Source of the DNA: Fistulifera solaris
Lineage: Eukaryota > Bacillariophyta > Bacillariophyceae > Naviculales > Stauroneidaceae
Reading direction: 5' to 3'
Length of the DNA: 64,000 nucleotides
NCBI GenBank assembly: GCA_030295235.1
Contig: AP026133.1
Location: forward strand, 496,001 to 560,000
Part shown: positions 49,349-61,124 of the stretch, in pieces
Position numbering within the stretch: the stretch's first letter is position 1
How the letters are laid out: the number at the start of each line of letters is the position of its first letter
The notes under the pieces: model-generated
The model's input: the letters and a program-made list of their open reading frames with translations, nothing else
What the model was told of the DNA's origin: nothing
Database searches by the model: none
Program-made: the position numbers and the translations under genes

Positions 49349-52184
49349 ATGGCTGTTTTCAAAACTCCACAAACCCTGCTTTTTCTGACGGCTGCTTCGC
49401 TGATTGCCGGCACTGGCGCTATTCAACGACGACCGTTTTTGATCAGTGCGTCGTTGCCATCGAGAATCGGCACACTATTATCGGCTGACACGACACTATC
49501 TATGCGAGGAGGCTCAACCGGTACGTTTGTTAGTTTGACAGCTTCTTTCACGGGATACACATCTAAATTTGTGCTATTGTATTTTCTTTCAGCCGTCGAT
49601 GATGAAGATATTGAAACGGAGCAAAAGATATCCAAGAAAAAGAAAAAGAAGAAAGCAAAAACAGAAAAGAAAGCTGCATCGGTGAAAGCAAGTGAATCTG
49701 AAAAAGAAAAAAGACGTAGATTTGGCTACAGCTATTTTGGGTGGAAATGCACTACGTAACACCATGGGCGTTTTCTCGTATTCGAGCGATGAAGGCCACT
49801 CGGTTGTTGCGATGACCGAATCGGCCCTTTTGGAAATGGGTCTTTTCGAGGGCGACACAGTCTCGATCAAAGGAAAAAGGGGAAGGAAAACTGTAGCCAG
49901 TGTAGCGGCTATTGCGGAGTCAGATGCGGCAATGCTAGCCGACGGGGCGAGTCACGAAACTGCAAAATCGATTGGTATGTCTGCTGATGCTATGAAGAAT
50001 GCAGGAGTTCGGGCCGGCGATTCCGTTTCTGTCGTTCCTGCTCCTGATATCAAATTTGGAAAAGCTGTTTTCATTCTTCCGTATGCGGACTCGTTATCTT
50101 TAGCTGGTATCGATAATACGGAGGACGCAAATTTGTTCGAAGACTACATCAAGCCGTACTTCGAAGGCAAGTTCCGTGCCGTGCACAAAGGAGATTCGTT
50201 CACTATCAAAGGCCCCCTGGGGCAACTCGAATTTCAGTGCGTGGAAGTTGATTCGGTGGAAAAGGATGGCGACAGTGCTTGCGTAGTTGTCGATGATACT
50301 GTGATTGAGTGCGATGGCGAACCGTTGGACCGAGATGATATGTTTGATTTGGAGGGCGCAGGCTACGACATGATTGGTGGGGCAAGTAAGCACTTGGCGG
50401 CTGTTCGAGAGCTTGTCGAGCTTCCTTTGCGCCATCCAGAAATTTGGCGAAAATTAGGAATCAACCCACCTCGTGGTGTTCTTTTGACTGGACCATCTGG
50501 ATCTGGTAAGACAGCAATGGCTAGAGCTGTTGCAGCAGAAACTGGAGCATATTTCTTTGTTATCAACGGGCCAGAAGTTATTTCGAAGCGTGCCGGAGAG
50601 AGTGAAACCAACCTGAGACGCGCTTTCGAAGATGCTCAAGCTAATGCCGAAGACTACAATGGCGCAATTATCTTCATTGATGAAATCGACTCAATTGCTC
50701 CCAAGCGTGAACAGGCCGGTGGAGAAGTCGAAAAGCGCATCGTATCTCAACTTCTGACGTTGATGGATGGTTTGAAACCTACGGCGAAAGTAGTTGTCAT
50801 CGCGGCAACGAATCGTCCCACCGTTCTTGAATCCGCTCTTCGACGACCTGGTCGTTTCGACCGTGAGCTCGACATGGGAATTCCCGATGAGCAAGGTCGC
50901 TTGGAAATCTTGCAGATTAAGACTCATGACATGCGACTAGGCAAAGATGTTGACTTGGAGCTCCTCGCGCGAAATACTCACGGTTTTGTGGGTGCCGATC
51001 TTCAGCAACTGTGCATGGAAGCTGCTTTGGAATGCATCCGTGCAAAGATGGGTTTGATCGATTTTGATAAAGATCGGGTCGACAAGAAAATTCTAGACAG
51101 CATCATCGTCGAAGAGAAACATTTTGATCATGCCATGGGAATCGTTTCGCCGTCTTCGCTTCGTGAAAATCAGGTGGAAGTTCCTGATGTTCATTGGGAA
51201 GATGTTGGCGGTTTGGAGGATGTGAAACGCGAACTGCACGAAACAGTTCAGTATCCCGTTGAACACGCAGAGAAGTATGTTAAGTTTGGAATGAGTCCCA
51301 GCAAAGGTGTATTGTTCTATGGACCACCTGGTTGCGGTAAAACGCTCCTCGCCAAGGCCATCGCCAACGAATGTGGTGCTAACTTTATTAGTATCAAAGG
51401 ACCCGAACTTCTTACCCAATGGTTCGGAGAAAGTGAAGCCAATGTTCGTGAACTGTTCGACAAAGCTCGCGCAGCCAGCCCATGTATCCTCATGTTCGAC
51501 GAGATGGACTCGATCGCCAAGGCCCGTGGTAGTGGAGGTGCTGGAAGTAGCGAAGCGGGGGATCGTGTCATCAACCAAATTCTTACCGAGATCGATGGTG
51601 TCGGAGCCCGAAAAAACGTATTTGTGATTGGTGCAACTAATAGGCCTGACATTCTCGACCCGGCAGTTATTCGTCCCGGTCGTCTCGATCAACTCATTTA
51701 CATCCCGTTGCCCGACTTGAAAAGTCGTATCGCAATCTTTAAGGCGCAACTTCGCAAAGCACCATTAGATCCAGAAGTCGACATTGAAGTACTAGCCAGA
51801 TCTACTCATGGCTTTAGTGGAGCTGATATATCCGAAATCTGCACAACAGCCTCCAAGCTGGCTATCCGAGAGGCTATTCTCAAAGTTGAAGATCGCAAAC
51901 AAAAGGTTGAAGATGGAGAGATAGAAGACGACGGCTCCGTCGATGCAGAAAGTGAAATTGGTGGGTCTATGCTGATCACAAAGCGTCATTTCAACTTTGC
52001 TATGAGTCGGGCAAGACGCAGTGTGACTGAGAAAGACCTGATTCTATTCGAAGAATTTGCAGAGAAGCAAAAGGCCGGTAGAGGGGAGGCAGCTAACAAT
52101 TTTAAGTTTGGTAGCTCCTCATCGTCTAAGGATGGTGCATCCGGTGAAAGCGCTTCAAATGACGAAGAAGATTTTTACTCTTAA
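49349..52184 (+). CDS. CDC48: Cdc48/p97 AAA ATPase with secretory presequence (SELMA-type sCdc48)
   Basis: Exon 1 49349-49520 codes a signal peptide (LLFLTAASLIAGTGAIQ) and a Ser/Arg-rich transit-like stretch; intron 49521-49592 (72 nt, phase 1). After a Lys-rich linker come the N domain (GVFSYSSDEGHSVVAMT) and two AAA modules: GPSGSGKT, IIFIDEIDSIAPKRE, ATNRP; then GPPGCGKTLLAKAIANECGA, ILMFDEMDSIAKARG, ATNRPDILDPA. The C-terminus is acidic Ser-rich. An A6 run (49707-49712) breaks frame before DVDLATAILGGN; five or eight A restore it. Host Cdc48 has no signal peptide, so this is probably the symbiont-type Cdc48 that pulls preproteins across the second-outermost plastid membrane in the periplastidal compartment. 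Confidence 0.88.
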
Positions 52185-52491
52185 AAATAAAACCATTTAC
52201 AATTTGATTATACTCAGACTAGCTGCTCAGTATACTTTATTATGGCGTTTGACTATTAGGTGCCGTACCTTTGTCAAAGGCAGAAAATGCTGAGCGCGAA
52301 GCTAAGGCTGCCTAGAAACACTGCGACATCGTATGAGAAGTACTAGCGGTGCGACTTTACTGAAAGATTCGATGCGACGTCGATTTCAATTTCGCCGGAA
52401 AATATCATCTGCAACGGACCTCTTTCGATTTATTTTCATTCTTTTGAAGTCCTGTTGCCTAAGCACGTTAAGTATTCAAGAGATCTTCACC

Positions 52492-54191
52492 ATGGCGGCC
52501 CTCGAACCTTGGATCATAGCTATTTGTGTATTGGGAGGAACCGTGTTCCTCTATTTGATTCTTAAAGTATTCCTGACTTCGTGGGCGGCGAACGAGTACG
52601 TCCGCATCAAGAATAGTTTGAATTCTTCTTGTGATATTGATGCGTTCGTCGGTCCCAAAAACCCGGTTAGTCCTTTGAAGGTTGTTTTAGCTCATAAGTT
52701 TCAGTTGGGCAGTCGACAACCATCGCAAGACGCAATTCCCCTCGAACTCGTCGATTCGCTGCACGTGCCGGTACGTAGAAAAGGCGAAACGCTGAAAAGT
52801 TCGCATTAGATAAAAGCTCAATGCTCTGTCATTTGACGTATTTAGGGTCTCAAAGTCAGTCGCAAAGCTGGTTCACCAAAGAGCGATAACGATGGAAACG
52901 TGATGCTTTTGGACGAGTTTCTAGCGGAACACAGCAAAAGCGACAAGAAACCAATCGTGATTGCTACGATTCGAATGGGCTTTGGTCATCATCGAATCGC
53001 CTATTCGGCGGCGTCTTGGGCAATTAAAAGGGACATCCGACGATCTTTCACGATCTCCTTAACATTCACTCTGCCGAAGCGGACCTTATCAAAGAAACGG
53101 ACGAACTTTACAGCAAGTTTTCGCGATATGCTTCTGAATTAGGAGGACCTATTGAGAAACTTTGGGGAAGTGCTATGCTTTCTGGTAACGCCGATGCTCT
53201 CCGGATCGCTTCCTTGACGGCGGCTCATTTGAAACCACTGCTACTAAGCTACCCAAAAGATGTGCTCATGATTACCTCCCATCAATTAACGGCACTCACT
53301 GCATCGGCCGCAGGTTTCACCAATGTGCACAACTTAGTGGTAGACAATCATCCGCAATGGTTCTTGACTGTACCGAACACTAAGAACTTATGTCAAGGTC
53401 CGGTCAACTATCAAAGTTTCCTGAAGATGGGAGTCAAGCCAAGCGAATTGGCGTGTGCAGGGCATTGGTGCCCAGCGGACATGGTCGATAACATCAATGA
53501 AGATTGCCAACGTCGTATTCAGAGAGCTCAAGCACGTGTGCAGAACTCTACTAAAAAGCCACTGCGGATTCTTATTCCTGTGGGTGGAGCAGGAGCTCAG
53601 CGCAAGTTTATTGTGAGCTTTATCAAGGTTCTGTCACCGTATGTCAAAACCGGCAAAATTCAATTGTTCTTGAACGCGGGAGATCATGTGCACATGAAAC
53701 AGGCATTTCTGGAAGTACTAGATCAATGTGGGTTGGAGTTCGACACGGTCAATGATACTGCGGGCGTCTTCGCTTTCCAGAACAAGATGTTGGATCCAAA
53801 CAATGAGCCCACGAAGGGCATTACGTTGTTCTCGTTTGAGGAATATTTCCCGGCCGTCGCAACTACCGACATTTTGTGTCGTGTAACGGACTTACTCTCT
53901 TGCAAGCCATCTGAGATGGCCTTCTACTGCGTTCCCAAGCTTCACATTCGTCGCGTAGGAGACCATGAAGCGGATTCGGCGTGCCGCTCTTCGGAGTTGG
54001 GCGATGGTACTGTGGAAGCTCGTGAGCTTGAGGATGCCCGCGAGTTTATTGATTTGTTCTTGGACACACCAGACCTGATTACGAGCATGAATCAAAGTAT
54101 CATGGATAACAACAAGAATGGTATCTACAGCGGCTGCAAGAACGCAGTGACGATGGCAGCTGCTATCAAGAAAAAACAATTAATTAGATAG
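52492..54191 (+). CDS. Membrane-anchored GT-B-like (MurG/MGDG synthase-like) protein, unknown substrate
   Basis: Exon 1 52492-52770, intron 52771-52845 (75 nt, GTACGT...TTTAG, phase 0), exon 2 to 54191. An N-terminal helix (IIAICVLGGTVFLYLILKVF) anchors it. The core starts IVIATIRMGFGHHRIAYSAA, which parallels the nucleotide-loop 'GGGH..sA..' of MGDG synthases and MurG. Later blocks are NLVVDNHPQWFLTVPNTKN and ELACAGHWCPADMV, and a second domain starts LRILIPVGGAGAQRKFIVSF, followed by an FSFEEYFPAVATTDILCRVT segment. An A4 run (53026-53029) breaks frame; one more A reads WAIKKGHPTIFHDLL. About 540 residues. The fold assignment is by motif; the substrate cannot be told. Confidence 0.7.
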
Positions 54192-54286
54192 TCCGCTTAG
54201 TTTACATTTGAAACATGTACCTGAGATAAACTTGACATAATTTGCAGTGCGCAGCGAATTCCAGCCCGTCAAAACGAAAGTAATTT

Positions 54287-56330
54287 CTACCAATCACCAC
54301 CACCAGCAAGTACATCTTTATGGCTACCAGCTACACGACGTGCGTCTTTGTCAATCTTGGGACAGTCAACAATTGTATGACCTAGACCTCCACAGAAAGA
54401 ACAACCGGCTCCTCCGTTCTTGTCACGCGGATCTTCTAAAATTTCCAATACTGGTGGAATTCTTTGCTTTGCTTCTCTCAGCAGTGCCTTTAAGTCTAAA
54501 AGGGTTGTCTCTTCGCAAGTCTTGTTGATGAAAGTAGTTGCAACTCCTGTTTTCCCAGCTCGTCCAGTACGCCCGATGCGATGCACGTAATTTTCAATTT
54601 CGGCGGGCATATCAAAATTGATTACGTGCTGGATAGCAGGGAAATCCAAACCTTTCGCGGCAACGTCCGTTGCTATGAGGACATCCTTCTTCCCTTCTTT
54701 AAACAATTTGATGGCTTCGTTACGTTCTTCCTGATCTTTTCCACCATGAATGCTAACGGCTTCGACACCTTTCAAAAGCAAGTACTCATGTATGTCGTCT
54801 GCTGCACCTTTTCTCTCGCAAAGATTATGACAGGCGGAGCCGTCTTCTGCAAGCAATGCAATAAATACACAATTTTAGCCTCGTCCTTGACATATTCGAC
54901 TTCCTGAATTACATCGAGATTTGCTGCTCCAGCACGCCCAACGTTGACTACAATCGGTTTCACCAGAGTTTGTCTTGCGAAATCTTGAAACTTTTTGGGA
55001 AATGTGGCAGAGAAGAGGAGAGTCTGCTTTTGATTTGGGAAGAAGTTCATAATTTCGCCGACCTCTTCGTCGAATCCCATGTCAAGCATTCGGTCGGCTT
55101 CATCCAAGCAAATGTATCGACAAATGGTCAAATGCATAGCACGTCGTTTCAATATGTCTCGCAATCTTCCCGGTGTCGCAACAATCCCATGCACTCCTTG
55201 CTGTTGAACAATCTTTACCTGATCGCGCACCGATTCACCTCCGATAAGAAGTTGAGTACGTAGTTCAGGGTATCCTGCAGTCGAGCTGATTTTCTGGCAG
55301 AAATCGCTCACCAAATCGAAGGTTTGGCGCGCTAATTCGCGAGAAGGGGCGAGGATAATACCAACGGGCCCCTCACCTGCAATAAGTGGCATCCGCAACT
55401 CTTCCTCCAAAGATGCCATGACCAGCGGTAGAGAGAAAGCCAGAGTTTTTCCAGAGCCCGTGAAAGCAATTCCAATCATATCGCGGCCTGCCAGTGCAAC
55501 CGGTAGTCCTTGAATCTGGATTGGAGTTGGTCGCATGATGCCTTTTTCGTGTAAACAATCCATGACGGGCTTCGGAAATTTCATATCTACAAATCGCTTC
55601 AAAGGTGGAGGAATATCACTGCCCTGTATTTGCATGTGCCATTCTTTTCGGATCTTATCCCAGCTCTCCTCTCCTTGCTCCATGATATACCTCGGCGGTC
55701 GCCAAGAAGTTGGCATCGGGTCCTTGTACACGACTCCGTGTGCCACGTCCCGAGCGGCTTGTAAAGCATTCGTTTGGACTTGCGAAGCCTCGCGCAGAAT
55801 CCGAGCTTCTTCTTCGTCACGAGCTAATTCGGCCCTTTCGGAGGCCGTCATCGATTGATGCAAAGCAGCTGCCTTATCCAGGAGCGATTCTACATTGGCT
55901 GCGTCTGGTCCGTCATCTGCTTCATTTTCGTCGCTCTGTAATTCGTTCTTTCTATCATCATCATGCTTATCGCGATTGCTCGTAATTTCATCCTCGCCAT
56001 GACCGTTGCTGGTATCCGTTAAGCGGAGAACAGAACCCCTAAATTCATTGCTTCTAAGGCCTGTTTCCTTCTTTGTGCCAAGATCTTCCTTCTTTGCGTT
56101 TTGTCTTCTTCATCTAGTCCGTCATCAACAATATCCTGCAGTAAAATACGCTCTTGCTCGATTCGTCGTCGTTTCGCTGCTGTAGTAACATCCCCTGCAT
56201 CCGCTGTTGTTGCTAGGAGATCGTTTGACGAAGCATGTGTTTCTTCGGTTTGCCTGCGTCGCGCTTCGCGTTTCTTTTTCCATTGTTCTAGTTGCTTTTG
56301 TCTTTCGTCGTCGAGTTCCTCAGTTCCCAT
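54287..56330 (-). CDS. DDX41: DEAD-box RNA helicase DDX41 (Abstrakt) homologue
   Basis: Motifs in order: Q-motif region [20 protein letters not shown], motif [26 protein letters not shown], motif II DEADRM, motif III SAT, then [63 protein letters not shown]-type knuckle [16 protein letters not shown] near the end is diagnostic of DDX41. The N-terminus (ATG 56330) is charged and disordered. Two homopolymer breaks: C4 at 56036-56039 and T4 at 54809-54812; one base added at each restores frame. It acts in the nucleus in pre-mRNA splicing. Confidence 0.95.
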
Positions 56331-56640
56331 TATGCTTTAGTTTGTAGGAAGAGATGATTTCGTTAAACACAGATGTGAATAATGGCAATGGGCCCTCATC
56401 GCGTTGCAGTATGATTTACTGCGGGTATTGAATCATGACTGAAAATCAGTCGTACTACATTTCCGGCTAGACAGTTCTGGTCTACATTGAATCTAAAGCT
56501 AAAGATCACTAGTATTATTTGACGAACGCCATCCCAACCTGACTTGGTAGTGTCTTTACTATCAGGGATCCAACCAATGAGTTCGTCATTAGGTATAAAC
56601 AGTGAAAAATAGACTTCACTGTTTTGATCATACATAACAC

Positions 56641-56935
<295 letters not shown>

Positions 56936-57569
56936 AACTTTTGACAAAGTCCACAAACTCTATACAATGTTCAGACCTCCATTTCGGTCAACATTGATCA
57001 TTGGCATCGCACATCACGCACCACTTAGTCAAAAGCGTCAGCGACAAACATGAAAACCGCCCAAACTGGAATAAGAACACGCACAGTCAAGTGGAAAAGA
57101 CTGAGTTCATGGCGATCCAAAGGGCGTGCTCCTTCTTGGGCAATTTGGCATCTTCGACACGTTTGACCACGTCCTCTAAAGTGCTGTTTAGGTAGCCTCT
57201 GGCCGCCAAGTCGAACAGCGAGATCATCAATGTTCTGCAGAAAAAGTGCGCCCGTGGATTGCGTTTTGCTGTTACCAGATTCAAAAACACCAGCCTACGC
57301 TCTCCCTCGGTTGTACAGTTGATTCAACACTCAATTCGTTTTTCTTTCTATTGTTGACTGACGCTGTTTTGGTGCCTTGGATATTTGGCAAAAGCCCTGA
57401 CATGTCTATTGACTACAGATGACATACCAGATTCACACTTATTGCGTTGAGGTAGATCAAACATTTATTGCTCCTGTTAACAATATGGGGTCGGGCACTA
57501 TGACAGCATGGTAGCCGAATCATATAATCCCGCGAGCCACAATAAGGGGCCCGAACCTCGCGTGCGGGC
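56936..57569. other. Intergenic region with an unresolved minus-strand exon-like ORF
   Basis: Two overlapping minus-strand frames are open here: 57290-57087, and a longer one without ATG from about 57297 to 57025. The second follows a possible GCGTAG acceptor and ends in a hydrophobic TVRVLIPVWAVFMFVADAF helix. Neither has a recognised family; the region may hold the last exon of an undetected membrane protein. Confidence 0.25.
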
Positions 57570-58246
57570 TCATCTTTGAAATTCACTTTCTCGAAACACG
57601 AATCGCACAGATAATCCATCATTCTCGGGCAGATAAATAGCAGGATACACAGCTCCACAAAACCTATTCACCGCTAAATCGTGCAGCGGCTCCCCATTCA
57701 ATACAAATTGAACCATAGGCAAATCCGATTGCTGTACTGCAATTCCAACGACATCTCCATTTTTTACTTTGATGCTTCTCATTAGTGAAGTACCTTTGGC
57801 ATCAGCCGAATCTGAAGCGGGCAATTCAGCGACAGTAACACCAACGAGCAGCTTTTCAGTAACCCTTTCTCAAAAACTCACCTTGTTCTTCCATGGCACG
57901 GTAAAATTGCTGATCTTTTTTCGTTGCCACGCCAAAACTCACTTCTTGTGACATGCCCGGGTCGTGATATATATGAGCCTCCCAATACGCAGCATCTTGT
58001 TCAACGGCAACACCGACTAATCCTAAGCCATAGCCCGACATCTTGTGTTGTTTGAGATATTATGTTTTCATTTATTAAAGAAATTCACAGCGCTCTTACC
58101 TTGCAATCATCTTGAACGTCCACCGACGGAGCCGACATGACGCGTGAAATGCTGAGCGACTTTTCATTTGTAGCTTTCTGCTCTTTCATTTCGGTTTCGG
58201 AAACCACCGCCGAAGCGTCTTCGCAGCAAGAACAACAAGCTCCCAT
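57570..58246 (-). CDS. N-myristoylated/palmitoylated SPRY-domain protein
   Basis: Three exons: 58100-58246, 57882-58041, 57570-57811, with introns 58042-58099 (58 nt, phase 0) and 57812-57881 (70 nt, phase 1). The protein starts MGACCSCCEDASAV; Gly2 plus the Cys cluster fits dual acylation and membrane attachment. The SPRY-like part reads GLVGVAVEQDAAYWEAHIYH then SFGVATKKDQQFYRAM, IKVKNGDVVGIAVQQSD, MVQFVLNGEPLHD and YPAIYLPENDGLSVRFVF. This follows the SPRY pattern 'GD.VGi..d.....l.f.lNG......f....PA..l'. About 182 residues. It probably binds a peptide partner at a membrane; the partner is unknown. Confidence 0.75.
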
Positions 58247-58722
58247 ATTTTGGGTCAACAGAATCAAAACCAGGAAAGAAAACCAACAAAAGATATATCT
58301 GGGTTGAGATTGAAAGACGACAAATGATGCGCATTCATGGTCGTTGTTTTGGATTTTGGGTACCAGGTACGCAAATTTTACTTTCTAGATAAAAGTAGAC
58401 ACCCTTTTGTACTCAATGACTCACCATGATCCAGTCCCGGAACCTTCTGAAAAAGGTCCCAATACCTAATACATACTAGCAGACCCAGGTCTACCAGTAT
58501 TCTTAATCTACGTAACAACCCCGAAGGACTCAAGTACAAATAATACTCCTGTTTCCGCAAAGCCTTGTCTAACAGGCTTGCTTTGATGGCAGATCTTTAA
58601 ACATCTCTAATTAAGATCGTAAGTTATTTGCCGAATCAACTTTGTTGCACGATTGCGGCGCCACAATTGAAGAAGCATGATTCAGGCTTAGTCTACCGAC
58701 ACTTGATAATCAATTGTTTTAA
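58247..58722. other. Intergenic region with palindromic motif
   Basis: No gene seen. GTACCAGGTAC lies at 58360-58370. Confidence 0.45.
58360..58370. repeat. Dispersed palindromic motif GTACCAGGTAC
   Basis: Exact copy, 114 bp upstream of the SPRY gene start. Confidence 0.6.
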
Positions 58723-60296
58723 TCATTCACTAGAGCCTAGAGAGATCTCAGGCATATCAACACTCGGCACTGGGTCACATAGAACATTCGTGACGGTGTC
58801 GGGCCGCCTCGGGTATTGTTTATACCGATGTTTGGATCCCGGTGGTTGCAATAGCAAGTACTGATAACGAAATTCAATCTGCTGCAAGTGTGCAATGAAT
58901 CGACAGAGTCCTTTTCCGAAGTGTCGCATGCGCCGTTCCCGATTTGTGGGCTCGAGCCGAGCCCAATCCGAGAATGCTCTTTCCCATCGTGCGGTGGGAT
59001 ATCTACTGGACATGTCTTGAATGTATGTTTCGCGATCACCCAGCACATATTTATGCGGTACTATATCTTTCTTGGAAGATAAATAAGCCAGTAAATCTAC
59101 TTTGGTGCCATTGGTGAATGTTCCCGTCAAGTACAGATTTTCCGCCGATTCGGAAACTTGACTAAACATTACCCAGTTTTGATTCAAACGCACCCCTTCG
59201 CCTATATCCCCTTTGTCATGCTGATGAATCCATCCGCGCATTCCCATGAAGTTGTATATCATGTAGCCAAAGAAAAAGTATTGAATGAATCGAGAAACTG
59301 GATTCGGAGGCGGACGTGTCTTGGTGATTACTACGCAGGCAGAGTCACCATCCGTCTTCTTGTACATGTCCGTGTCGGACGGCACGCCCCAAAATGATGT
59401 CGGGATCCAGACTAATTGTGTCACAATACCGAGCCACTGCCAATTGGGCAATCGAACCGTACAAAGTAGCCCCACATGTAGCGAGGAAATAACTAGCCCG
59501 TACCAATGTCGACGCTTCCCACCCATCCAAGCCAAGAACGGCAGAAAGGACTCAGTTATCATGGCTGACGCTGTCATAGCTCGAGTGACTGTAGAATTTT
59601 GCCGCAAATATTCGGTGAGCGCGTTGTGTCGTCGTGCAAAACAGCCATTCATGACGTAATGAACCGCGGAGAGATCGGGTGGCATCCACTGCGAGTGCTT
59701 CCAATCAGCAATCGAGTCAAAGCGATCGAGAGTGCGATGCATGACAGTCCCCCAATACATGAATAGTATTTGAGTCGTCAATGCTAAGCACGCAAGTCGT
59801 GTCACGGCGACTGAATGCGCTGGGCGCATTGAAGAAAGTAGCAGGCGATCGATGCTCCAAACATCCGCCAAGGGCAAGAAAATGGACCAAAACAAGAGAT
59901 GTCGGCAAAAGAGTCACTTCCGTCATGATTGAGCATATTCCTATTTTGATAGGATACGACCAGAAGAAATAGTGGTAGTTTGGTTATCAATGCTTGCAAC
60001 GGAGTCGTCTGAAAGAATCCTATCGCAAACATTGCAGCCAATACAGCAGTAATACCAAATAACGTGCATTGCAACTGGGAACTGCCCCGATAAAACCACA
60101 ACTGATGTAACGGAGCCCCGTGAGGAGTATCGGTGCGGGCAAGGAAAGATGTTGGCTCATCGCTCGTGTACCAGGCAATGTCGAGTCGCCCCAGTGAAAG
60201 ACGTGAACCGATATCATATAACAAGTAAACGCCCAAACCGATCCGGAATAAAGCCAGCGATCTTACATCCAGTGAAATCGGACTGTCTTCTTTCAT
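58723..60296 (-). CDS. HTTM-domain (vitamin K-dependent carboxylase-like) membrane protein
   Basis: The start ATG at 60296 gives MKEDSPISLDVRSLALFRIG and LGVYLLYDIGSRL, the opening 'aLa.fRi..gl..l.d.......' helix of HTTM domains. HGAPLHQLWFYRGSSQLQ is next; several helices follow (ITAVLAAMFAIGFF; LPLFLLVVSYQNRNMLNHDG; LALTTQILFMYWGTVMHRTL; FLPFLAWMGG; WYGLVISSLHVGLLCTV). A lumenal C-terminal part ends the protein. A frame break near 59896 falls between DSFADI and LFWSIFLPLADVW; one added base joins them. HTTM proteins are VKGC-like integral membrane proteins in bacteria and algae. True carboxylase residues cannot be confirmed here. Confidence 0.75.
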
Positions 60297-60484
60297 GTGT
60301 GGTATATGGCTTGTTTAGAACGGACTTTCCCTGCAATAAACTGATAGTTGCGATTTGCGATGATTGCGAAATCGAAAAATGCGATCTTTGATTTTCCTTT
60401 TCGCGTTTCGCGTCCTCGTTCACGAAAGATAACATGATCGAGAAACGAATGCATGTGCGGGCGTCTGGCAGACGTACATTTCCG

Positions 60485-60512
60485 AGACCACGACTGCCCT
60501 TTCAGTCACGAT
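60485..60512 (+). repeat. Direct repeat copy 1, hairpin-forming
   Basis: AGACCACGACTGCCCTTTCA then GTCACGA. GACTG and CAGTC can pair to form a short stem. A near-identical copy follows 230 bp downstream. Confidence 0.6.
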
Positions 60513-60713
60513 TCAATCGGCGAGAACGAATGAAACGGTGACAAGCAGGGCCGTAAATATTAGCGCGAAAGGCATAATTGAAACGAAAGTTGAGATGGGT
60601 GTCAATTTGAGTTATTGATATTATTTTAATGCACCATTTTGTGATTTACGCCAACGAAAAGCTTCCGGCTCGTTGAGTGCCTTGTCACTATAGGATAAAT
60701 GTGTTGGTTCACC

Positions 60714-60742
60714 TAGACCACGACTGCCTTTTTCAGTCACGA
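60714..60742 (+). repeat. Direct repeat copy 2, hairpin-forming
   Basis: AGACCACGACTGCCTTTTTC then AGTCACGA; differs from copy 1 only in the pyrimidine run. Confidence 0.6.
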
Positions 60743-60939
60743 CCCACTCATTCGATCCAAAGGACTATGTACACCTTTGTTAGATCACAAACGAATTCGT
60801 GGGTCTGCAGTGCAGGAGCATGATTCTTACTATCTCACGTTTCAATTATACAATAAACTATCGTACTCGATCCCAGCTTTAACTCGAAATGCGAAAAATT
60901 GAAAATCGCGTTGCTCTCGTTGAAATTTTATCGATGCAG

Positions 60940-60949
60940 GTACCTGGTA
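60940..60949. repeat. Dispersed palindromic motif (reverse orientation) GTACCTGGTA
   Basis: Exact reverse complement of TACCAGGTAC. Confidence 0.55.
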
Positions 60950-61124
60950 ATTTAGGTTTAGGAAAAAGTTCTAACCTTACTGAGGTTGCGTCGTCGCCAT
61001 CGGCTTTTTACTCTCATATTTTTGTCGGCAAATGCGCTGCTCTACCCAACAAAATGACCATTAACATGCTTCATTATGCATGAGAAGCATCAACAAACAT
61101 TGTTTGTATTGATCAAGTAGCAGT

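Larger units (their letters stand above)
60297..61124. other. Intergenic region with hairpin repeats
   Basis: No gene accepted. Two direct copies of a hairpin-forming segment (60485-60512 and 60714-60742) and a palindromic motif copy at 60940-60949. Confidence 0.5.
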
